Source: Usnea hakonensis (lineage: Eukaryota; Ascomycota; Lecanoromycetes; Lecanorales; Parmeliaceae). Taken from it: 64,000 nt of DNA. The translations under genes were made by a program, and so were the position numbers. Position 1 is the first letter of the stretch; the number at the start of each line of letters is the position of its first letter. The notes under the pieces were generated by a model that was not told the DNA's origin, searched no databases, and saw only the letters and a program-made list of their open reading frames with translations. Shown here piece by piece: positions 55,205 to 64,000 of the stretch. The stretch is taken from the NCBI GenBank assembly GCA_013423325.1, contig BLJB01000151.1, forward strand, positions 186,001-250,000, given 5' to 3'.

Positions 55205-58200
55205 TTAAAGGGAATTCCTTCTATCTGCTGTACTTTCCTCCGTATGGAGATTTTCGCGGTCAAGGATCTCTGATGCCGTGTCCCTATCTGGGGAAAATGT
55301 TAGAAGCGGGCCCGTTTCCTGCCTTGTAGCGAGTTTCTGCACTGTCTGTTCGATGCTTGTACCAATGGTCTTCGACTGAGCTTCCAGTACAAATTTGACT
55401 GCACTCCTGAAATCATCTTCAGAGACGTCTTCATAATCACGTGTCCTTCCGGGTGACAAAGAATAAGGATTTGCTCCTTTGTCCAACAACAACTGCACGG
55501 CTCTCAAGCTGCCTGTTCTGACGGCCAGCACCAAAGGCGTACAGCCAAACTTATCCTTCGATTCCAAGTTGGCTCCTCTCTCCAAGAGAAGCTGTGCAGC
55601 TTCCAAGTTCTCCCATCGAACCGCTAAGGCTAAGGGTGTTCGATCTTCGTCATCCCGCGCTTCTTGGTCGGCTCCATTTTTAAGGAGTACGTCAAGTGAG
55701 GATCTAAGTAAGTCACGGGATAAGCCAAAAACAGAACGCTGGCGAGATGTCCACTTTCCAATTGGAAGATTATAGTCATCATACTCGCGACAGTCCCTTG
55801 CCACATGGTGGAGGAGCGTTGAATGATCTGAGCCACGAAATTGGCCATTTGGCTTCGCGCCCTTCTCCAATAGTAATGTTGCTGTTGTTATGTGACCTTG
55901 GCCAATAGCCTGAGCCAAGGCACTGCAACCATAGAAACAGGCCTCCGAGAAAGCGTCGATGTCAGCTCCACGGCGCAGCAAGAGCTCTACTATGTCGGTA
56001 TTTCCTGCTCTAGCAGCTATCATGAGCGGAGTGACGCCTTCTGTAGGGTCTCCCGAGTTAATGTTCGCTTCCTTGGCCAATAGAAGTTCAACGATTGCAA
56101 CATGGCCTTCCTGTGCAGCCAAATGCAACGCCGTCATCCCCAAGGGATCCTCGACCTTCAAGGATGCGCCGAATTCGAGAAACTTGCGCACCACACGTTC
56201 ATATCCTCTGTCAGCAGGGATAAAGATCAGAAGAAGTCTGGACAAGGTCCCTAGTTCATATACTTGTTCATCACAGAGCAGTTGATCAACGTACTCATCG
56301 TTCCTTTGCTCCATGCTGTGATATAGATTGGTCAAATAGAGCATGAGACTTCTTTGGTCCGGGCTGCATTCTTCGCGTTGAAGTAGGAGCCGCACTATGT
56401 CCGCGTCGCCCGCAATAACAGCCCATTCAAGGGACGGTCGACCAAATTTGGTGTCTACCATTGATGGATCGGCTCCATATTCTAAGAGCTGGTGCACTAT
56501 AGCTCTCGTGTCCTTGGACATCTTGTAGAAGGGTTCTCTACATATTTCAACAAGGGCAGAGTCGCCTTCCGTGCCACGGGCATTTGCATCCGCGCCATTT
56601 GCCAGTAGCCAGGCTACACAGTCCAGATGATCATGATTGACGGCTTCGTGGAGCGGCAGATTGGTTTCCCAAGGTGAGTCTCCAACAAGCAGAAGCGAAG
56701 GGTTGACAACAGCACCAGCCTCGAACAACATCTTCATTACCGCAAAACTACCACTACCAGCCGCTATTGCCATGGCAATTGTTAAATGTTGTGTGGAAAT
56801 GTTCCAGTCCCTTGCTCGTCGTAGTAAAAGACGGATTACACCCTCGTGTCTCTCTTCAGACGCACGATACAAGCCGATCCTCATCTTCTCGTTCAATCTA
56901 GAAACGTCGATTTCGTGTTCTACTAGAATTTCCAGCATCTCTTCGTAACCGTACATGATAGCAAAATCGTATGAGTCCTCATTGCTGACGCTATCACAAC
57001 ACGCTCTGGAGTCTGCACCATGCTGTAGAAGTAGTCGCGCCACGGCGATTCTGTTATAGCTGATTGCCCAGAGGAGTGCATCTCTACCGCATTTATCTTG
57101 GAGAGTGACTATAGCTCCAGAGGCAAGTAGCATTTCCACAACTCCGACATGACCGTATTGAGATGCCTTATGTAAAGCTGTGTTACCTCTAGAATCTTCT
57201 GCATCGATTTTTGCCCCTCGACTTAGATAGTCTTCGACCAAATGCTGGATTCCGAAGGTTGCAGCCATCTGTAGACCAGTGACATTAGTCGGGGCATACT
57301 TAGAATATGACCATTCTATCTTCGGGCTTTCTGTCCAAATAAGGTGATGGGCGACTTCAATGAGACAAGCAAACCCGTCTTGCTTCTTCAGGAAGTCTAG
57401 CATCAGTTTATTCAAAGTCCATAACTTGTCCGACTTACTATTCTGTAAGCTAGTAGTCGTGAAGCAAGGACTTGATTCATATTCGTGTTTTGCAAAGGCC
57501 TCGCGAGCATGATAACCCAAGTTCTCTGCTCCGTAGCTGACCAAGACATTGTCTCTCAGAAACTTTGTCATACAGAGCTCCGTGGCGTGCCATAGCCCGT
57601 TACTCTCCAGGTCTTTGCCTAAGTTCTCCGGTTCTGCGTACGTTGCATCTTTCAAAGACCATCCTTCGAACTGCGTGAAACTAAGATAAGTAATGAGGAT
57701 ACAGGCGAAGAACGCATGAGCCTCTGCATTCCGGTAGCGCTCTGCTTTGCGAGCGAAGTACTCTTCAGCAGTGTAATGAACCAGTCTAACGATCTGACTT
57801 TCATCCTCTACAACCACAAGGCCACAGCAGGTCGAGATTAAGGAGTCGGCTCCTGGTAGAGCGTCTGTATCTAGAAAAGTATCGCCTTCCCGGATGGATA
57901 AAGCTTGCTGCATCTCTTCCAGCTTTAAAGGACGTTTCGCACAATTGATGAGCTTTAAGACTTGTTCGGCACGAGCTATCCTTCGAGAGTCCAGATTTTT
58001 GATTCGCTCTAACGCGTCATCATAAGTCCTGTCTAGATCCTCAGGCAAACGCTGAAGACACTCTTTAAGATCGCGGATATTATCCTCTTTAGCGAGGGAG
58101 TTCATGTGTAGTACTGCAATCAAGAACCTTTACTTTGATAAGCTTGGAAGCAGAGGAAAATGAATGACCGACATACATGCCATTAATCCTCCCCACTATC

Positions 58201-59875
58201 GTGGTAGTTATACTGGATCGTACAGCATCACGCCCCTCGAGGAGAGCGATCAAATTAGGTTCCTGGTCCATCTGAGACTCAATAAATTTTTTCACATCTT
58301 GCTCTTGGGCACGAATCTCGAGACGCAGATCGTTCTTGAATGTACTCTCGATAGATAGCAGTGGTCGCGAAGTAACCATGAGGTTTGCGACAGGTAGCAA
58401 ACCACGGACCCTGGAGAGAAGCTTTTCTCGAGTTTTGTCCCCTTCAGGACACTCATCAAGAGCATCAAACACCATAAAGACTTTATTAAACTTCTCGACC
58501 TGTAGGCATAGAAGCCTACCAATCTCCTCGGCGGTGGGAAGGATCTTGTTTCTAGTGCAACGCTCGTAACATGACTTGATCTCTGCTAAGAGCGCGGTAC
58601 TTTGCATGGCGAGCTGTTGGAGTAAGCTCCCCAGAAGATTCACCAATGTCTGATGTGCATCATTGTACACGAAATAGATATAGGTGAGTCCAACCCTATC
58701 TTGTTCGCAATTTCGTTCAAGCACATCAATGACTGTTGACCTGAACAGTGATGACTTAGCAACAACCTTCTGACAGGTAGAACTACTTACGCTTGGATAG
58801 TCTTGCCAGCACCAGCTGCCTCGGAGTCAGTAGTGGGACTCTAGCTTCCGTTCAAAGCAAAGATCATCATACTTACGCATGCCTGGGCACCAAAGGACTT
58901 TTCCACCAGCCTCGAGCCAAGTCTCAAATTCAACACTTTTTAGCAACCACTGACCAGTGCCTTCCTGAGACCTGCCCCGAGCGTAGATATGCTTGGAGGT
59001 AACATCAAGAGGTGAGAGCCAGTCAATCAAACGACGCTCTTCGGCGTTCAGGGCTCGTGATCTTTCTACTTTTTGACCGCGTATAATCTCCTTCACGTCT
59101 CTGCTGATCATATCTAGATGGTTGAGCGAATGTATAGAAACATTTAGATGAAGAGTGATTGCTGCTAGATTCAGATTGCTTCGGACATCTGAAATTATCC
59201 GCTGCAGCTTCTCGAGCGTTTTTTGCTGGAAAGGATATTGAGCTCTTTGGAGATTTAAGCCTATGCGTACTTGCAGACTCAAGATCAGCAATGCCATTCA
59301 AGAGCCAGAGTCCACCCTCCACAAGGTTCACAGAGCGCGGTCAGGTAAAAATCCATGATATCCACCACGTACAATCGTCCCATTTATGAACATCAGAGGA
59401 GCTCAGTACTAGCGGAAGAAGAAATATAGTCCGTCGCGTAGCAGCAAAACGAGTCTCAACGTCAGTCTTTGGAACAATCTTGGCGTAAGAAGCCCTGTTC
59501 TCGCTGCTAAAACACTGAATATAACCCAGACTGAGAGTTTGATCAGATGGACGTTCTCAAGAGTAACTCACACATACCAGGCTTAGTTTCACGAAATTTT
59601 TTCAACTTGGAATCTAGTACTTGAATGCCAGCAGCACAAGATACAATGCTTTCTGTGACCCGGTCTACACTTTCCCGATCAAGCAAAGGATGCCGGACCT
59701 TTTGGTCCAGCACTTTGAGTATTTGGCTGAGCGCTTCCAAAGACTGGCACATCGTTGAGATATCTGAGGGTTGGTCTTTCCATGCATTGTAGTACTCGAG
59801 AAGACCGGAACACACCGTCAAACCTAGTGACACGAGTCCGGCGGCACTCGCAGTGATGGAAAGTGGATCGGTCAT
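55205..59875 (-). CDS. fungal NLR: Helo-like N-domain, NACHT, ankyrin repeats
   Basis: Five exons (59875-59578, 59269-58877, 58815-58791, 58740-58177, 58127-55205) give 1400 aa. The N-terminus MTDPLSITASAAGLVSLGLT is the Fungal_N/Helo-like domain (PF17111 type), a probable membrane-active death-effector module. The NACHT ATPase follows: GGKVLWCPGMPGAGKT (Walker A about 230-236), VFMVFDALDECPEG (Walker B near 330), LMVTSRP, then GMFLIAVLHMNSLA and LPEDLDRTYDDALERI. Residues about 700-1320 are some fifteen ankyrin repeats (DSRGNTALHKASQYGHVGVV, GMTALHLAAQEGHVAIVELL). Such proteins sense ligands through the repeats and trigger regulated cell death in non-self recognition. The P-loop core lies on a 25-nt exon. 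All five joins restore family motifs and the frame is intact. Confidence 0.92.
58791..58815 (-). other. 25-nt microexon encoding the NACHT P-loop
   Basis: Between two introns, this exon supplies the bases for P-GAGKTIQ: the sequence before it ends WCPGM and the one after starts STVIDVLER. Acceptor CAG at its start and donor GTAAGT at its end are both good. Its length is not a multiple of three, so skipping it both removes Walker A and shifts the frame. Confidence 0.8.
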
Positions 59876-60678
59876 GACTGCTCTAGCTTGTAGCAGAAAA
59901 GAGCGGAAAGATAGAGGATATAGACCGGGTCACCGGCCGGAGAGTGATGGTGAAGCAGGATGAGTTGAGTCGATGAGGTGCCTTGGTGTTGGGATGGAAG
60001 CCTGGAGAACGGAGGAGAGAGCGGGGCAGACTTACAAGGCTGAGCATTGTTGACGACGCTAGTTCCAAATCCATCCTAGAATTGCATGCATGCTGTGTAC
60101 GGTACTACCATACTTATTATGCTGTCAGCCAATCACAAGGACAGGGTCTAAGCGCTATCTTCCTATCACATTAAGCTGCAGTGAAGGCTGATTCCATCAT
60201 CTGGAGGCAGTTGTAGTAATGACGTTAAGTTCGTGAGATCCGCGAAGTAGAAAATGTACCGCCGGAGAGTCGGCAGAGACTTTTGTCTCCCACTCTCGGA
60301 CATCACAATTTCTCATATCATCCTCCATCCCGTACATAAACATACCACGCCCTCCTCCTCATGCTAAGCGCTAGCTGTGTTGCAAGCCAAGTCCTTGGAA
60401 GAGAATGCTGCACTATGAAATACAGTGTTGTTGAACCTACTGCGTCGCTTTCTGTATGTCTAGTTCAGGAGTTGTGATGAGTTGTGGTGGTTGCGGGGAA
60501 GAATTGGACGTCGGTCATGAAGAATTGCGTTTCAGCAACAGTGTAGGTGATAAGTTTACATGTCTAAAAACGGGCACTTGCTACATGAACCGTGCATAAC
60601 CCGTTATGCGAATCTCTCTAGCAAAATATTGATGACATGCTCACTCCTCCATATGCCCCCATATGACCACGAGCCTTG
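59876..60678. other. NLR promoter and intergenic spacer
   Basis: Upstream of the NLR start and downstream of the Crh gene. A 63-codon minus frame ending at 59883 has no support. Nothing else was seen. Confidence 0.55.
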
Positions 60679-61803
60679 TCAGTACTCATCCTCCATCTCC
60701 CTCTCACTCACGTGCCCACCTTTCCCCATCCGTGCGCGATATGCCATCAACTCTGCCGTATCCTTTTCAAATATAGCATCTGCCAATTTTCTTTCCGCTT
60801 TCCCAGCCCGCCTTTGCTTGACGCAACAAAACACCCACATTCCCACACAGACTGCAATAGCAGCGACGACGGTGCTGAAGATACCGATTTTGGCGCCGTG
60901 GGAGAGGTCCTTGAAGCGCTGGGTGATGCTCTTGGGAGGTGGGGCGTTCAGGATGTTTAGGGCGGTGGAGTTCCCGGGCACGGTCTGGATGGATTGCCAT
61001 GACCCGCTTGTGTCACCGTATTTGTATTCTGAGCCGGTGGAGAAGTCGGTAACGCGGACGGATTGGACGTACATTGTGTACGGTCCCTTGGTATAATCGA
61101 TCTCCCCGCCAGCCCATTGTATCGTGTAATTAGAATTAGCTGCGTCCCCGCCAGCCCAGACGCCTATGCGGACATTCATTGGCGTCTGCGGGTAGCTTGC
61201 CCCTCCGTTCGCATCGTCATACGCCAGCGTACGCACGATGGATCCGTCGATGTACCATTCCAGTGACTCATTCGTCCACCGTGTAGTGTAATTGTGATAT
61301 TCTTCAGTCGGATTCCCGTGGTTGGGCAGAGGATACCATTTCGCCCTCTCGAAGGCATCTGTCGTATTGCCCTTTCCGTAATAATTGTTCTCAGCGTGTG
61401 TATCGTTGGTCCCGATGAACTCTTGGTCTATCTCATCCAAGTCATCCGATTGTAGTACCACACTGCTAACTACCCCTTGGCCCGGGGCGGCTTTGAGCCA
61501 GACCTCGACTTCGCCAAAGAAGATGTAGAACTTGGACTGGATCGTTGGTGCGTCCCCTTTCTGAGCAATAGTAAAGGCGGCACCAGAGGAGTTATAGGTC
61601 AGGGATCCGGCGGTGGTGTTCCAGAGGGACGTTTCGAAGGACGACGAGGAGTTCAGGGTAAAGGAGGCATTTGATGAGCCGAGTGCAAGGTCGGGGGCAC
61701 AACCAGTGCCGTTGAGAGGATTGCAAGAGGTCCAAGTCTGCGCTGCAGCTGGGAGTATGAAGTAAGATAAAAAGGTCAGACAGGATGCTAGAATGAATGA
61801 CAT
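60679..61803 (-). CDS. Crh-type GH16 cell-wall transglycosylase
   Basis: This single-exon gene encodes 374 aa. A signal peptide (FILASCLTFLSYFILPAAAQ) is followed by a short Cys-containing region (SCNPLNGTGC) and the GH16 domain. The catalytic motif DEIDQE is at residues 123-128 (first Glu nucleophile, last Glu acid/base), with QSDDLDEIDQEFIGT, AKWYPLPNHGNP..YHNYTTRW and LEWYIDGSIVRTL around it. After a linker comes one membrane helix (GIFSTVVAAIAVCVGMWVFCC), then a basic, Glu-rich tail ending MEDEY. Crh/Utr enzymes join chitin to beta-glucans in the cell wall. Most are GPI-anchored; this one has a transmembrane anchor instead, a form also known in filamentous fungi. Acts outside the plasma membrane. 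Confidence 0.95.
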   Translation of the reverse strand: MSFILASCLTFLSYFILPAAAQTWTSCNPLNGTGCAPDLALGSSNASFTLNSSSSFETSLWNTTAGSLTYNSSGAAFTIAQKGDAPTIQSKFYIFFGEVEVWLKAAPGQGVVSSVVLQSDDLDEIDQEFIGTNDTHAENNYYGKGNTTDAFERAKWYPLPNHGNPTEEYHNYTTRWTNESLEWYIDGSIVRTLAYDDANGGASYPQTPMNVRIGVWAGGDAANSNYTIQWAGGEIDYTKGPYTMYVQSVRVTDFSTGSEYKYGDTSGSWQSIQTVPGNSTALNILNAPPPKSITQRFKDLSHGAKIGIFSTVVAAIAVCVGMWVFCCVKQRRAGKAERKLADAIFEKDTAELMAYRARMGKGGHVSEREMEDEY

Positions 61804-62677
61804 TGTGAGACCTGTCCGGTTCTGCCGAAGGGCTTAATGAACCTAATGAATCTGTTTCTGGTTCAAAAATGCAACGTTGTAAAAGAGTGACAGTGACGAG
61901 AAGATTCAAGAGAGAAGGACGAGAAGAGAAGCTCGACTTCCTTGTCCCCCCCCCCTTGCTGGTGATGGACCAAAATAGGGGATAGGGGTTGCTAGCTGCA
62001 GGGGCTGGTATGCGAAATTTGGAGTTTCGAATGGAATGGATTGGCTGTAGATCCACGCCAAGACTGTCAGATGTGCCAAGAGATAAGATCTGAATTGTGA
62101 AAGTACTTATACATAAAGTTGTGTAAGTACTTTATGCTTATGTGCTATAGCATCCAAATTTAGAGCCTCAGCTGCGGCATAGAATGTTTGCTGTACCGTG
62201 CGGCGGAGCAAATCTCACTCCAACAGGGACATTGTGCAGGAACATAGATAGAAGAATATCGGTTGGGTAAGAATAGTCTATCCTATGCGACAGTAAATCG
62301 AGTTTCTTGTCCTCCTTCCCCTTCTTCAAACAATGCTCTAAATTCTTGAATACCCACTCTATGGCTAACATAGTTTTTTGTTTTGGGCTCAAGGCTGATT
62401 TCTACTTCTACTCGTCTGAGAGACAGACATCATCAACAGTGTAATACCTCTCTACCTTGTTTCTTTTCATATGGCTTCTGATACTATCTCGGGAGTGCAG
62501 CTGGACTAGTGCATCCAAAGATTTCTCTGAAGTCACAGATGTTAGTCGGCCATTATGTGTAGCCCTGGGGCCAAGCCCGGATTGGTTCTTTGGTTATCAC
62601 TCTATCGACGGCCAGCAGAAGTGGTTAAGGAGAAGAGAAAAGGCCCCTAACCTGAAGTATGGCCAGTCCTATAAGTC
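61804..62677. other. intergenic between divergent genes
   Basis: This contains the Crh promoter and the upstream region of the next gene. A small inverted repeat CATAAAGT/ACTTTATG (62112-62136) is present. A plus frame at 62457-62753 overlaps the next gene in another phase and is probably a shadow. Confidence 0.5.
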
Positions 62678-63546
62678 ATGTCTGTTTCCCTTGCTGGATT
62701 TATGTTTTTATGTCTGTTCCCATACATGCCTATGGCGACGTCATTGTCCTTGACAACATACATATCTAACATCAGAGTTCCAGGGTCCAAAAGACAAGCA
62801 GCATATGACACTTTGGAGTCATGGTTCAGGCTGAAGGCCTCGAGAACACGTGATATGTCACAAACAAGGATCTTCCTGGGGCCTAACGCCAGTTATTTCG
62901 CTGTGTCGCCAGTAGGAGGTTCAACTTGGGCTTCGATACCTGCGCGACTTGAGGCACTCATCGACCTCGATAAGCCAGCACGAACGCCATCTTTGATCGC
63001 ATTAGGGGTGGAGGACACCTGGTTCGCTCTTTGGCAGGATGGTAGCAGCAGCTGCAATTTGGATGTCGAATATCCAAATCTAGAGAGGCTGCTAAGAAGG
63101 CATGGCAAGTCTGGCGTCAAGGTATGTCCACAAGTCCGGCCTATTCCTAGGCTTCTTAGGAGTTCGTTGTCTCGCTAAAAGAACAGAATATCGCTCTTTC
63201 ACCCAGCCAAGCAAATGAGTTTGCAATTGCCTTCAAAGATGGCTCCTCTCATATCCGTGGGCCTGTCTCCGAAGCTAACCTACACCAACTGAATACCATC
63301 ACCATCACCGGAGCCCAAAATTCCCAGCAGCCACTTACCATGCAAGTTCAAGTGTGCGGTTTGTACACCTCCTCACCACCGATAGATCTACCCACTCAGC
63401 TATTGAACAAATCAAAAATATTCTTTCCAGGAACACCTGGAGATATGATAGGCAGGAAGCACGGGTCAGATAAGAAGGGTGAGCAGAAGGAAACGAAGCT
63501 TGCGAGAATTGTGGCCAAAAGTCCTATTAGCTGTATGGTGATGTGA
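62678..63546 (+). CDS. protein with short ALG..W..DGS repeats, function unknown
   Basis: Two exons (62678-63121, 63187-63546) give 267 aa. The start MSVSLAGFMFLCLFPYMPMA is hydrophobic, but the real N-terminus may lie on an upstream exon I could not find. The body has three units of about 36 residues: RIFLGPNASYFAVSPVGGST..IPARLEALI, LIALGVEDTWFALWQDGSSS..YPNLERLL, and NIALSPSQANEFAIAFKDGSS..EANLHQLN. Removing the intron joins SGVK to NIALSP, which lines up the third unit. The C-terminus is Lys-rich with FFPGTPGDMIGRKHGSDKKG. I have seen similar repeats in ascomycete proteins, sometimes after other domains, but cannot name a function. The pattern looks like beta-strand hairpins plus a helix. 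Confidence 0.62.
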
Positions 63547-64000
63547 TCAATTTATCGTGATTAGGGTCGCAGCCTGAGCTGACAGCATTGCAACTTATGT
63601 AACGTTGAGGTCTCATCTCCTTATCAGGAAGCTCTCCTATCAAGGTTCAAAGCTTCACGGCATAAGTAGGACACCATACAGATCAGGTTCCATGCAACCT
63701 CATCTTTTGAACTCACACAGGGTGGAAGTAGCATAGCTATCCAGTCTGTGCCTTTGTTCAAAGAACCAGTCACAGGTGCAGCAAAAGTCCCTATACAGAC
63801 TGTAAATGACTTAATGGTCTCCACCCTCTTATTCTTCTCATCTTTCTTTCCTTCATTCACATTGTCTATGCCAAAAGAGTTGTAATCACCTGATTTGACG
63901 GAAGCCATTGTTTAGCTCTACGCCACATTTTCCTCTATTGACTTTCTTGGTGAAACGCTACTGCAGTAGCTCAGCCACATGCGCATCATGAACTTTTCCT
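63547..64000. other. right-edge region, unresolved minus ORF
   Basis: A minus frame at 63624-63908 (MASVKSGDYNSFGIDNVNEG, then GSLNKGTDWIAMLLPPC) has a plausible ATG and balanced composition but no known motif. It could be a small gene or one continuing by splicing; not called. Confidence 0.4.

Noticed and set aside
62112..62136. Inverted repeat CATAAAGT/ACTTTATG
   Set aside because: Eight-base arms with a nine-base loop in AT-rich DNA are expected by chance; no T-run or element context.
1..64000. CRISPR arrays, rRNA, operons, biosynthetic gene cluster
   Set aside because: Eukaryotic sequence with no spaced direct repeats or rRNA; no PKS, NRPS, terpene or P450 genes accompany the Zn2Cys6 factor.

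Overview
The window is nuclear DNA from a filamentous ascomycete (Pezizomycotina). The signs are short introns (about 45 to 310 bp, most near 50-70) with GT..AG ends, and families found mainly or only in such fungi: a HET-domain protein, a Helo-like/NACHT/ankyrin NLR, SAT4-type 'rhodopsin-domain' membrane proteins, a Zn2Cys6 regulator, Crh-type GH16, and several cysteine-patterned secreted proteins. Class cannot be fixed by eye; the secreted-protein mix fits Dothideomycetes or a relative. Gene models were built by hand by joining reading frames across splice sites that restore family motifs.

Left part (1-13 kb): the 3' end of a SAT4-type membrane protein, a secreted protein of unknown function, a Cys-rich single-pass membrane protein with a possible decayed relative, a DUF7907-like secreted protein, a four-cysteine secreted protein, and the methionine-salvage enzyme MDE1. 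Housekeeping block (14.6-17 kb): PHO88 and RAD14 in tandem. Middle (18.9-32.9 kb): a HET protein, a secreted acetoacetate-decarboxylase-like protein, a second four-cysteine secreted protein with a duplicated domain, striatin (STRIPAK scaffold), and a membrane-anchored histidine acid phosphatase-like protein. At 34.3-35.6 kb lies a conserved fungal protein of unknown function. A gene-free, microsatellite-rich stretch follows (35.6-39 kb), carrying a mariner-like inverted-repeat element broken by an assembly gap.

Right part (39-64 kb): a complete SAT4-type protein, the GPI-anchor gene GPI19/PIG-P divergent from a seven-exon Zn2Cys6 factor, a third four-cysteine secreted protein, an OsmC-like protein, a membrane-anchored aspartic-protease-like pseudoenzyme, a secretory lipase-like esterase, the 1400-aa NLR, a Crh transglycosylase, and a protein built of short 'ALG..W..DGS' repeats.

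There is no single operon-like system. The recurring theme is surface and secreted proteins plus two self/non-self recognition genes (HET and NLR). The least explained items are the three scattered four-cysteine secreted genes, the proteins with lost catalytic motifs, the P-loop carried on a 25-nt microexon of the NLR, and the gapped inverted-repeat element.
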